From the NCBI GenBank assembly GCA_021805305.1, contig JAJZFO010000013.1, forward strand, positions 1-6,491: a stretch of DNA of 6,491 bases, in the 5' to 3' direction. The position numbers and the translations under genes were made by a program. Each line of letters opens with the position of its first letter. The stretch's first letter is position 1. Of the stretch, positions 1-6,491 are shown piece by piece. The notes beneath the pieces were generated by a model. That model saw only the letters and a list, made by a program, of their open reading frames with translations. It did no database searches and was not told where the DNA came from. Source of the DNA: Actinomycetes bacterium. Lineage in GTDB: Bacteria > Actinomycetota > Acidimicrobiia > Acidimicrobiales > RAAP-2.

Positions 1-63
1 GTCGATTTGGTGCTCACGCTCATGTTCACACTGTACGGCGACGGTCCGCGACGCGACGTTCGC

Positions 64-69
64 TATAGT
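64..69 (+). promoter_or_regulatory. Possible -10 element of the gltBD promoter
   Basis: The hexamer TATAGT differs from the TATAAT consensus at one position and fits the actinobacterial TANNNT pattern. It stands out as AT-rich in a very GC-rich leader. Transcription would begin near position 76, giving a 5' leader of about 30 bases before the gltB start, a normal distance. No convincing -35 hexamer lies 16-18 bases upstream (around 40-47 the sequence reads acggtc or similar), and there is no extended TGn motif. The call rests on the -10 match and its position alone. Confidence 0.35.
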
Positions 70-92
70 GGTCGGCGGGTCAGCGTTGCCCC

Positions 93-98
93 GGAAGG
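93..98 (+). promoter_or_regulatory. Ribosome binding site that fixes the gltB start
   Basis: GGAAGG, continuing as GGAAGGTGA, ends 7 bases before the ATG at 106 and matches 7 of 9 positions of the ideal AGGAGGTGA. It favours 106 over the farther upstream in-frame ATG codons at 7 and 22, which have no comparable purine-rich site in the visible sequence. Confidence 0.75.
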
Positions 99-105
99 TG
101 ACGCC

Positions 106-3100
106 ATGAACAAGAACCCCACTCTCTACGACCCCGCTTTCGAGCACGACGCCTGTGGCGTCGGGATGATCGCGGACCTCAACGCGCGCGCGACGCACGA
201 CACCGTCAGTGACGCGCTCACCATCCTCGAGAACCTCGAACACCGCGGCGCCACCGGCGCCGACGCCGACTCGGGCGACGGCGCGGGCATCTTGTTGCAG
301 ATGCCCGACGCGTTCGTGCGCGAGGTCTTCGACGGCCAGGTGCCCGCGGCGGGCGAGTACGGCATCGGCGCGTGGATGTTCCCGCGCGACGCCGACATCG
401 CGTTGATGACCGCGGCGATCGCCCAGCGGTTCAGCGACGTCGGCCTCACCACCCTCGCGTGGCGCGACGTACCGGTGAACTCAGAGCTCCTGGGACCCAC
501 CTCGGCGGCGAGCGAGCCGCGCTTCATGCACCAGCTCGTGAACGCCAACGATGGCGTGCACCTCGAGGGCGCGATGTACGCCGCGCGCAAGGTGGTCGAG
601 CACGAGCTTGACGTCTACGCCGCGTCGTGCTCACCGCACGTGCTGATCTACAAGGGCATGCTGTCGGCGCCGCAACTGCGCGCGTACTTCCGCGACCTTC
701 GCGACGAGCGTCTCACGTCAGCGATCGCGGTCGTGCACAGTCGCTTCTCCACCAACGTGCTGCCGCGCTGGGACCTGGCCCAACCCTTTCGCTACATCGC
801 CCACAACGGCGAGATCAACACGGTACGGGGAAATCGCAACTGGATGACCGCTCGCGAGACCACCTTGTCGAGCGACTCGCTGGCCCTGCCGGTGTCGCGC
901 CTCACTCCGATCATCACGCCCCACATGAGCGACTCGGCGAGTTTCGACGAGGTCGTCGAGCTGCTCGTGCAGTCGGGTCGTTCCCTGCCCCACGCGATCC
1001 TCATGATGATTCCCGAGGCCTGGGAGCGGTCCACCGCGATGGACCCCGCGCGGCGCGACTTCTACCGGTACCACGCGGCCCTGATGGAGCCCTGGGACGG
1101 CCCGGCGTCGGTCACGTTTTGCGACGGCCGAGTGGTGGGCGCGGTCCTGGACCGCAACGGACTGCGGCCCGCGCGCTACTGGGTCACCAAGGACCAGCGC
1201 GTCATCTTCGCCTCGGAGGTCGGCGTCTTGGACATCGACCCGGCGAACATCGAGCGCAAGGGGCGACTCCAGCCCGGACGAGTCTTCCTGGTCGACATCC
1301 AACAGGGCCGCATCATCGACGATGACGAACTCAAGGCCACCCTCTCGGCCCAGGCCCCCTACGACGAGTGGCTCGCGCGCGAACAGGTCTCCCTGGACGA
1401 GCTCGAGCCCCGGGCGATGCTCACGCCCAGCTACGCCTCGGTGGTGCTGCACCAGCGACTCTTCGGCTACAGCGAAGAGGACCTACGCCTCATCGTGCGC
1501 CACATGGCCCAAGTGGGCGAGGAGCCAATCGGATCAATGGGCTCCGACGCCGCGCTGCCGGTCCTCTCGCGCCAGCCCCGCGCGCTCTTTGACTTCTTCA
1601 CCCAGCTCTTCGCCCAGGTGACCAATCCTCCCCTCGACGCCATCCGCGAGGAGTTGGTCACCTCGACGCGCGTGACCATGGGGGGCGAGGAGAACCTCCT
1701 GAGCGACAGCGCCGCGCACTGCCACCAGATCGTGCTCGCGTCGCCCATCTTGAGCAATGACGAACTGGCCAAGATTCGCTACATCCACGAGACCCAGGCG
1801 CAGTGGGATTTCCACTGCGCGGTGGTCGAGGGGCTCTTCGCGGTCGACGGCGAGGCGAGCGACGCCCAACGACTGGTCAGCGCCATCGACCGCGTGTGCG
1901 ACGACGTGGTGTCCCAGGTGCGCGCGGGGGCCAACATCGTCATCCTCTCGGACCGCAACACCTCGGCGGACCTCGCACCCATCCCCAGCCTGCTCCTGAC
2001 TTCGGCCGTGCACCACCGACTGGTCCAAGAGCACCTGCGCACCAGCGCCGCCTTGGTGGTCGAGAGCGGCGACGTGCGTGAGGTGCATCACGTGGCGCTC
2101 CTGTTGGGCTTCGGCGCCTCGGCCGTGTGCCCCTACCTCGCCTACGAGAGCATCGACGCGTTGGTTGCGACCGGTGAGATCTCCCACGAGACCGCCGCCG
2201 AGGCGCGCTACCAGTACGCCAAGGCCCTGACCAAGGGCATCGTCAAGGTGATGTCCAAGATGGGCGTGTCCACCGTGGCCAGCTACGTGGGCAGCCAGCT
2301 CTTCGAGGCGGTCGGCATCGACGCCGAGGTCCTGACGCGCTACTTCCCGGGATTCTCCTCGCGCGTGGGGGGCATCACCTTTGCGCACATCGCCCGCTCC
2401 ACGCTCGCCCTGCACGCCGACGCCTACCGCCCGGCCCCCGCGGAGCGCGTGAGTATCCGCAATCGTGGCGAGTACCAGTGGCGCCGCGACGGCGAGGTGC
2501 ACCTGTTCAACCCCCGCACGGTGCAAAAGCTCCAGCACGCCACGCGCGAGAAGCGCTACGACATCTTCAAGGAGTACACGACGCTGGTGGACGAGCAGGC
2601 CGACGCCGCCGTGACATTGCGCAGCCTGTTGCGACTGCGTCCCGCGCCCACGCCGGTGCCCCTCGACGAGGTCGAGGACGTGGCGTCGATCCTGCGACGT
2701 TTCTCGACCGGGGCGATGTCCTACGGCTCGATCTCCGAAGAGGCGCACACCACCTTGGCCATCGCCATGAACCGCCTCGGGGGCAAGTCCAACACCGGCG
2801 AAGGTGGCGAGGACGAGGATCGCTTCGACGTCGACGACCCGCGAGGCAACCGCCGTTCGGCCATCAAGCAGGTCGCGTCGGGCCGCTTCGGGGTCACCAG
2901 TCGCTACCTGGTCAACGCCGACGACCTGCAGATCAAGATGGCTCAGGGCGCCAAGCCCGGCGAGGGCGGCCAGCTCCCGGGTTCCAAGGTGTACCCCTGG
3001 ATCGCCAAGACCCGCCACTCCACCCCCGGGGTGGGCCTCATCTCCCCACCACCGCACCACGACATCTACTCCATCGAGGACCTCGCCCAACTGATCTACG

Positions 3101-4551
3101 ACCTCAAGAACGCCAACGACCAGGCCCGCATCCACGTCAAGCTCGTCGCCGAGCAGGGCGTCGGCACCATCGCGGCCGGCGTGGCCAAGGCGCACGCCGA
3201 CGTGATTCTGATCTCGGGTCACGATGGTGGCACCGGGGCCGCGCCCCTGACCTCGCTCAAGCACGCCGGCACCCCCTGGGAGCTCGGGCTGGCGGAGGCC
3301 CACCAGACCCTGGCCGCCAACGGGCTGCGTAGCCGCGTGGTCGTCCAGGTCGACGGACAACTCAAGACCGGTCGCGACGTCGTGATCGCCGCGATGCTCG
3401 GCGCCGAGGAGTTCGGCTTCGCCACGGCCCCTCTGGTGGTCTCGGGTTGCGTGATGATGCGCGTGTGTCACCTCGACACGTGTCCGGTGGGTATCGCGAC
3501 GCAGAATCCCGCGTTGCGCCAGCGTTTCACCGGGCGACCCGAATTCGTGGAGAACTTCTTCGAGTTCATCGCCCAAGAGGTGCGCGAGTACATGTCGATC
3601 CTGGGGGTGCGCACCCTGGACGAGTTGGTCGGTGACGTCTCGCGCCTCGAGGTCACGTCCCTCGCCGACGAGACCAACACGCTCGACCTGGGGGCCTTGT
3701 TGGTCGCCACCGACGTCGAACAGCGCCACCAGAGCGTCAAGCAGGACCACGGACTCGACGCGGCGCTCGACTGGCGCTTCATGAACGACGCGCTGCAGTC
3801 CGTCTCCTCGGGGGTGCCGGTGAGCGTGTCACTACCGATTCGCAACGTCAACCGCGCGGTGGGGACCTTGACCGGCAGCGCGATCACGCGCACCTTGGGG
3901 GCTCGCACCCTGGACGACGACCACGTCACGATCAACCTGGAAGGCTCCTCGGGTCAGAGTCTGGGCGCCTTCATCCCCGCGGGAGTCACCCTGCGGCTCA
4001 CCGGCGACACCAATGACTACGCGGGTAAGGGCCTCTCGGGTGGACGCATCGTCATCGCGCCCGCGCCCACGGCCACCTTCGACAGTGCCACCAACATCAT
4101 CGCGGGCAACGTGATCGGCTACGGCGCCACCAGCGGAGAGATCTTCATCAGCGGCGTGGTGGGCGAGCGCTGCGCGGTGCGAAACTCGGGCGCGACCATC
4201 GTGGTCGAGGGCACGGGGGACCACGCGTGTGAGTACATGACCGGCGGCGTCGTCGTCATCCTTGGCGCCGTGGGCCGCAACCTCGCCGCGGGGATGTCCG
4301 GGGGCACTCTCTACCTCTACGACCCCGACGACCGGGTCCACGACCATCTCTCGGCGGGCGTCTACGAGATCGATCCCCTGGAGTTCCACGACGAGGAGCT
4401 GCTGCGACCCCTGCTCGAGCGCTTCGCCACCGAGACGCGCTCGCGGGTGGCCGCGAACATCTTGGGGGAGTGGCGAGTGCAGCGGATGAACTTCGTTCGC
4501 GTGGAGACCTCGGAGTATCAACGAGTACGAGACGAGATGCGCAATGGGTAA
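106..4551 (+). CDS. gltB: Glutamate synthase (NADPH) large (alpha) subunit
   Basis: This subunit hydrolyses glutamine, channels the ammonia and makes glutamate from 2-oxoglutarate in the cytoplasm. The frame is open from 7, but the start at 106 has a strong ribosome binding site and gives the family N-terminus: a 16-residue propeptide followed by Cys17 in ACGVG, the nucleophile exposed by processing. The glutaminase domain (about 17-420) keeps Arg47 (EHRGATG), Arg213 (HSRFSTN), Asn234-Gly235 (HNGEIN) and Asp276 (SDSASFD), with spacing matching what I recall for the Azospirillum enzyme. The central domain (about 438-780) includes GEEPIGSMGSD at 471-481. The FMN/synthase domain (about 850-1220) has TGEGGED near 897, KPGEGGQLPG near 950 and GHDGGTG at 1038. 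The [3Fe-4S] cysteines are 1115, 1121 and 1126 (C-x5-C-x4-C). A glycine-rich beta-helix (about 1240-1450) closes the protein. At 1481 residues it is slightly shorter than many homologues, with no frameshift. The adjacent gltD argues against the ferredoxin-dependent type. Confidence 0.97.
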   Translation: MNKNPTLYDPAFEHDACGVGMIADLNARATHDTVSDALTILENLEHRGATGADADSGDGAGILLQMPDAFVREVFDGQVPAAGEYGIGAWMFPRDADIALMTAAIAQRFSDVGLTTLAWRDVPVNSELLGPTSAASEPRFMHQLVNANDGVHLEGAMYAARKVVEHELDVYAASCSPHVLIYKGMLSAPQLRAYFRDLRDERLTSAIAVVHSRFSTNVLPRWDLAQPFRYIAHNGEINTVRGNRNWMTARETTLSSDSLALPVSRLTPIITPHMSDSASFDEVVELLVQSGRSLPHAILMMIPEAWERSTAMDPARRDFYRYHAALMEPWDGPASVTFCDGRVVGAVLDRNGLRPARYWVTKDQRVIFASEVGVLDIDPANIERKGRLQPGRVFLVDIQQGRIIDDDELKATLSAQAPYDEWLAREQVSLDELEPRAMLTPSYASVVLHQRLFGYSEEDLRLIVRHMAQVGEEPIGSMGSDAALPVLSRQPRALFDFFTQLFAQVTNPPLDAIREELVTSTRVTMGGEENLLSDSAAHCHQIVLASPILSNDELAKIRYIHETQAQWDFHCAVVEGLFAVDGEASDAQRLVSAIDRVCDDVVSQVRAGANIVILSDRNTSADLAPIPSLLLTSAVHHRLVQEHLRTSAALVVESGDVREVHHVALLLGFGASAVCPYLAYESIDALVATGEISHETAAEARYQYAKALTKGIVKVMSKMGVSTVASYVGSQLFEAVGIDAEVLTRYFPGFSSRVGGITFAHIARSTLALHADAYRPAPAERVSIRNRGEYQWRRDGEVHLFNPRTVQKLQHATREKRYDIFKEYTTLVDEQADAAVTLRSLLRLRPAPTPVPLDEVEDVASILRRFSTGAMSYGSISEEAHTTLAIAMNRLGGKSNTGEGGEDEDRFDVDDPRGNRRSAIKQVASGRFGVTSRYLVNADDLQIKMAQGAKPGEGGQLPGSKVYPWIAKTRHSTPGVGLISPPPHHDIYSIEDLAQLIYDLKNANDQARIHVKLVAEQGVGTIAAGVAKAHADVILISGHDGGTGAAPLTSLKHAGTPWELGLAEAHQTLAANGLRSRVVVQVDGQLKTGRDVVIAAMLGAEEFGFATAPLVVSGCVMMRVCHLDTCPVGIATQNPALRQRFTGRPEFVENFFEFIAQEVREYMSILGVRTLDELVGDVSRLEVTSLADETNTLDLGALLVATDVEQRHQSVKQDHGLDAALDWRFMNDALQSVSSGVPVSVSLPIRNVNRAVGTLTGSAITRTLGARTLDDDHVTINLEGSSGQSLGAFIPAGVTLRLTGDTNDYAGKGLSGGRIVIAPAPTATFDSATNIIAGNVIGYGATSGEIFISGVVGERCAVRNSGATIVVEGTGDHACEYMTGGVVVILGAVGRNLAAGMSGGTLYLYDPDDRVHDHLSAGVYEIDPLEFHDEELLRPLLERFATETRSRVAANILGEWRVQRMNFVRVETSEYQRVRDEMRNG

Positions 4552-5974
4552 GGTCACCGGCTTCCTCGAGTTCGAACGACGCGGACCCCGGCCTCGCCCC
4601 GTCGCGGTTCGCCTGCGCGATTGGCACGAGGTCTACGAGCCCCAGAGCGACGAGGCGGTCCAGACCCAGGGCGCGCGTTGCATGGACTGCGGCATCCCCT
4701 TTTGCATGCAGGGCTGCCCCCTGGGCAATCGGATCCCCGTCTTCAACGACCTGGTCTACCGGGGCCGCTGGGACGAGGCCGCGGAACAATTGCTCGACAC
4801 GAACAACTTCCCCGAGTTCACCGGCCGACTCTGTCCGGCCCCGTGCGAGTCGGCCTGCGTCTTGGGGATCGGATCGGATCCCGTGACCATTGAACGACTC
4901 GAGTACGAGGTGATCGAGCACGCCTACGCCCGCGGACTCGACGTGCAGCGCGTCAGCGCGGTGGCGTCTGGTCGACGCGTCGCGGTCGTGGGCTCGGGAC
5001 CCGCCGGATTGGCCGCGGCAGCCCAACTGCGCAGCGCTGGTCACCACGTCGAGGTCTTCGAACGCGCCGACGCCATCGGTGGCCTGCTTCGCTACGGTAT
5101 TCCCGAGTTCAAACTCGAGAAGAGCGTCCTCGATCGTCGCCTCGACGCGATGAGAGCGGCCGGCATCGTCTTTCACACCTCGAGCCCCATCGGCGAGGGC
5201 GCGACGACCCTCGAAGAGTTGCGCGGCGACTTCGACGCCGTGGTCCTGGCGATCGGTTCGACCCGCCCACGGATGATCGCGGTACCCGGCGCGCAACTCG
5301 CCGGGGTGTACCCGGCCATGACCTACCTCGAGGCGGCCAACCGCGCCGTGCGCGACGAGGTCGCCTCACCGATCGACGCCGCCGGCAAGAACGTGGTGAT
5401 CCTCGGCGGCGGAGACACGGGGGCCGACTGCCTGGGGACGGCCCATCGCCAGGGCGCGGCCTCGGTCACCCAGATCGAGATCATGGACGAGCCGCCGCAC
5501 GAGCGACCCGCCGACCAGCCCTGGCCGACCATGGCGAGACTCTTCAAGGTCACGTCGGCTCACGAGGAGGGTGGTGCTCGTCGATTCGCCACCGAGACCC
5601 TGGAGTTCCACGGCGACGGTGCCCTGCGCGAGATCGTGATGCGCGACAACCACACCGGTGAGGTCAGCGCGGCGGCGGTGGACCTGGTCCTCATCGCGGC
5701 GGGCTTCGTCGGACCCGAACTCGACGCGCTGGGCCTCGGCGCCGGCGACACGGTGACCGCGCGCGCCACGATCGCGGTGGACTCGAGCTGGCGGATCGAT
5801 GCGTTATCCGTGGGAACCCCGGTCTTCGCGTGCGGCGACGCGGTGCGCGGTCAGAGTCTGATCGTGTGGGCGATCGCCGAAGGACGTTCTGCCGCGGCCG
5901 CGGTCGATTCCTACCTGAGCGACGCACCCTCGTCGCTGGGCGCCCCGGTGACGCCCTACAGCCTCTCATGGTGA
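4544..5974 (+). CDS. gltD: Glutamate synthase (NADPH) small (beta) subunit
   Basis: This subunit oxidises NADPH at FAD and sends electrons through [4Fe-4S] clusters to GltB. The N-terminal ferredoxin-like part has Cys46, 49, 54 and 58 (RCMDCGIPFCMQGC) and a second group, Cys97, 101 and 105 (LCPAPCESAC). The FAD-binding Rossmann motif is VAVVGSGPAGLAAAAQL at 146-162, with an acidic residue ending the second strand (VEVFERA). The NADPH-binding motif is VVILGGGDTGADC at 284-296. The C-terminal FAD motif is CGDAVRGQSLIVWAIAEGR at 430-448. The length of 476 residues is typical of GltD. The same fold occurs in the N-terminal part of dihydropyrimidine dehydrogenase and in stand-alone paralogues, but the position directly after gltB makes GltD the clear choice. 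The ATG at 4544 lies inside the end of gltB, with only a weak purine-rich stretch (gagacgaga) before it, so translation probably depends on coupling to gltB. It contains one TTA codon (Leu421). Confidence 0.97.
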   Translation: MGKVTGFLEFERRGPRPRPVAVRLRDWHEVYEPQSDEAVQTQGARCMDCGIPFCMQGCPLGNRIPVFNDLVYRGRWDEAAEQLLDTNNFPEFTGRLCPAPCESACVLGIGSDPVTIERLEYEVIEHAYARGLDVQRVSAVASGRRVAVVGSGPAGLAAAAQLRSAGHHVEVFERADAIGGLLRYGIPEFKLEKSVLDRRLDAMRAAGIVFHTSSPIGEGATTLEELRGDFDAVVLAIGSTRPRMIAVPGAQLAGVYPAMTYLEAANRAVRDEVASPIDAAGKNVVILGGGDTGADCLGTAHRQGAASVTQIEIMDEPPHERPADQPWPTMARLFKVTSAHEEGGARRFATETLEFHGDGALREIVMRDNHTGEVSAAAVDLVLIAAGFVGPELDALGLGAGDTVTARATIAVDSSWRIDALSVGTPVFACGDAVRGQSLIVWAIAEGRSAAAAVDSYLSDAPSSLGAPVTPYSLSW

Positions 5975-5994
5975 GACGCTAGGACGACGGCGCC

Positions 5995-6020
5995 ATCGAC
6001 TGCCGGTTGCGGCGATTTTT
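5995..6020 (+). terminator. Probable intrinsic terminator of the gltBD operon
   Basis: The left arm ATCG, A (bulged), CTGC at 5995-6003 pairs with GCGGCGAT at 6009-6016. This gives 8 base pairs with one bulged A (5999) and one G-T wobble, closing a 5-base loop (CGGTT). Four more T residues follow at 6017-6020, so the strand ends in a run of five T counting 6016. It begins 20 bases after the gltD stop, where an operon terminator is expected. An alternative shorter fold, GCCG-GTTG-CGGC at 6002-6013, uses the same T run. The stem is not very strong, and intrinsic terminators are less sharply defined in Actinobacteria. Confidence 0.5.
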
Positions 6021-6029
6021 ACCACCTGG

Positions 6030-6053
6030 TCGTCGCGTCGTCGCATCGTCGTG
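6030..6053. repeat. Three tandem 8-base units (TCGTCGNN)
   Basis: The units are TCGTCGCG, TCGTCGCA and TCGTCGTG, end to end, differing only in the last two bases. Immediately after them GACCCGCG occurs twice (6053-6060 and 6064-6071) at an 11-base period, and GCGAGA at 6058-6063 is mirrored by TCTCGC at 6075-6080. The cluster is simple and GC-rich and may be chance or slippage. No function is evident. Confidence 0.5.
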
Positions 6054-6402
6054 ACCCGCGAGAGACCCGCGTGATCTCGCCCGTCGTCACCATGGCGATG
6101 GACCGTGACGAGCGAGCGCCTTCGGAGGCGACGGGCCACGTTCGCCCGCGCTCATCGTTGGGTGCTCCGTCGTCGCCAGGGAGGAACGCGCACGCGTCGA
6201 CCCGGCGACGCCGAGTGCCGACACGACGGTCGGGGTCGAGTGAGACGATGCGCGGGCCACGCGCGACGTGATGACCGCGATGAGGTCGGGCGCATCCGTC
6301 CCGCGCGACCCGGTGCGCGTACCACGGGGCCGATTCTCCGTCGGAACTGACGAGACGCCAGGGCAACGGAGACGGGCCAACACCGCCCTCGTGATCGGCG
6401 AC

Positions 6403-6424
6403 GCGGCTCGAACGAATCAGCCGC
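6403..6424. repeat. Perfect 6-bp inverted repeat just upstream of a ribosome binding site
   Basis: GCGGCT at 6403-6408 is the exact reverse complement of AGCCGC at 6419-6424, separated by 10 bases (cgaacgaatc) that are more AT-rich than their surroundings. It ends one base before the GGAGG at 6426-6430. In DNA it could be an operator; in RNA it could be a hairpin next to the ribosome binding site. No T run follows, so it is not a typical terminator. Function is inferred from position only. Confidence 0.45.
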
Positions 6425-6425
6425 T

Positions 6426-6430
6426 GGAGG
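6426..6430 (+). promoter_or_regulatory. Ribosome binding site for the truncated downstream gene
   Basis: GGAGG is a full core match to the Shine-Dalgarno sequence and lies 9 bases before the GTG at 6440. Together they are the main reason for calling a gene start there. Confidence 0.45.
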
Positions 6431-6439
6431 TGGTCAGCA

Positions 6440-6491
6440 GTGGCCGGTCACGAGGCCTGGGCCAACGAAGGACCCTCGCGCGACTACCACG
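6440..6491 (+). CDS. Possible start of a downstream gene, truncated by the window end
   Basis: Only 17 codons are visible, beginning with GTG and reading (M)AGHEAWANEGPSRDYH. The case for a real gene is the GGAGG at the right distance, third codon positions that are mostly G or C (13 of the 16 codons after the start) like gltB and gltD, and an ordinary mixed residue composition unlike the Arg/Ser-rich spurious frames nearby. An in-frame stop at 6392-6394 limits any upstream extension. A competing frame opens at GTG 6391, but its codons have poorer third positions. I do not recognise the product, and it shows no motif. The terminator-like hairpin and about 465 bases before it suggest separate transcription from gltBD. 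Confidence 0.4.
   Translation, partial: MAGHEAWANEGPSRDYH

Larger units (their letters stand above)
5975..6439. other. Non-coding stretch between gltD and a possible downstream gene
   Basis: About 465 bases contain no gene I can support on either strand. Short open frames exist (for example 6071-6271 and 6105-6350 on +, 6019-6366 and 6087-6383 on -), but their products are dominated by Arg, Ser, Thr and Pro, lack any recognisable motif and have no good ribosome binding site. The stretch holds a probable terminator at its start, short GTCG-rich repeats, a small hairpin at 6117-6130 (CGCCT/AGGCG with a TCGG loop) and an inverted repeat just before the next gene. I see no tRNA, and none of the RNase P RNA or tmRNA signatures I looked for. 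Confidence 0.6.

Noticed and set aside
1534..3750. 738-codon open frame on the - strand inside gltB
   Set aside because: It lies entirely antisense to conserved gltB codons. Its product is a monotonous mix of His, Asp, Gly, Val and Arg with no motif. Long antisense frames are expected where third positions are nearly all G or C, because stop codons become rare.
106..4551. gltB as a ferredoxin-dependent glutamate synthase
   Set aside because: The immediately following overlapping gltD encodes a complete NADPH/FAD subunit, which the ferredoxin-dependent single-subunit type lacks.
4256..5296. 346-codon open frame on the - strand across the gltB-gltD junction
   Set aside because: It overlaps conserved parts of both genes, including the GltD cysteine clusters and FAD motif, and its product has no recognisable domain and a low-complexity Arg/Ser-rich end.
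6071..6350. Two short + strand frames (6071-6271 and 6105-6350) as small genes
   Set aside because: The products are dominated by Arg, Ser and Thr, neither GTG start has a convincing ribosome binding site, and the frames overlap each other.
6019..6366. 115-codon open frame on the - strand in the intergenic stretch
   Set aside because: It is Arg-, Asp- and Gly-rich with no motif, overlaps competing frames of similar length on both strands, and runs into the T run of the probable terminator.
6401..6425. tRNA T-arm-like sequence around gctcgaacgaatcagc
   Set aside because: The arms fit a plain inverted repeat, there is no proper GTTCGAAT loop, and no acceptor, D or anticodon arms can be placed around it.

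Overview
The window carries a two-gene NADPH-dependent glutamate synthase (GOGAT) operon, gltB-gltD, on the + strand. It is followed by a non-coding stretch of about 465 bases and by what may be the first 17 codons of another gene, cut off by the window end. The DNA is very GC-rich, with a strong preference for G or C in the third codon position. The GltB N-terminus and the overlapping gltB-gltD order resemble those of Actinobacteria. An actinobacterial lineage is my best guess; Acidimicrobiia or a related deep branch is possible, but the sequence alone does not settle it.

Layout: positions 1-105 are a short leader with a -10-like element (64-69) and a strong ribosome binding site (93-98). 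gltB (106-4551) encodes the 1481-residue large subunit, and gltD (4544-5974) encodes the 476-residue small subunit. The two genes overlap by 8 bases, so they are almost certainly co-transcribed and translationally coupled. A hairpin followed by a T run (5995-6020) is a credible intrinsic terminator. Positions 6021-6400 hold short GC-rich repeats and small inverted repeats, with no gene I can support. A perfect 6-bp inverted repeat (6403-6424) lies immediately upstream of a GGAGG ribosome binding site and a GTG start at 6440.

The two proteins form one enzyme in the cytoplasm. GltD takes electrons from NADPH through FAD and iron-sulfur clusters and passes them to FMN and the [3Fe-4S] cluster in GltB. 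GltB splits glutamine at its N-terminal cysteine, channels the ammonia to the synthase site, and reductively aminates 2-oxoglutarate, giving a net yield of two glutamates. With glutamine synthetase (not in this window) this is the main ammonium assimilation route. All catalytic and cluster residues I could check are present, so the enzyme looks intact and ordinary. I found no sign of an undescribed system. The points most worth a second look are modest: the inverted repeat before the truncated gene, the single TTA codon in gltD, and the non-coding stretch.
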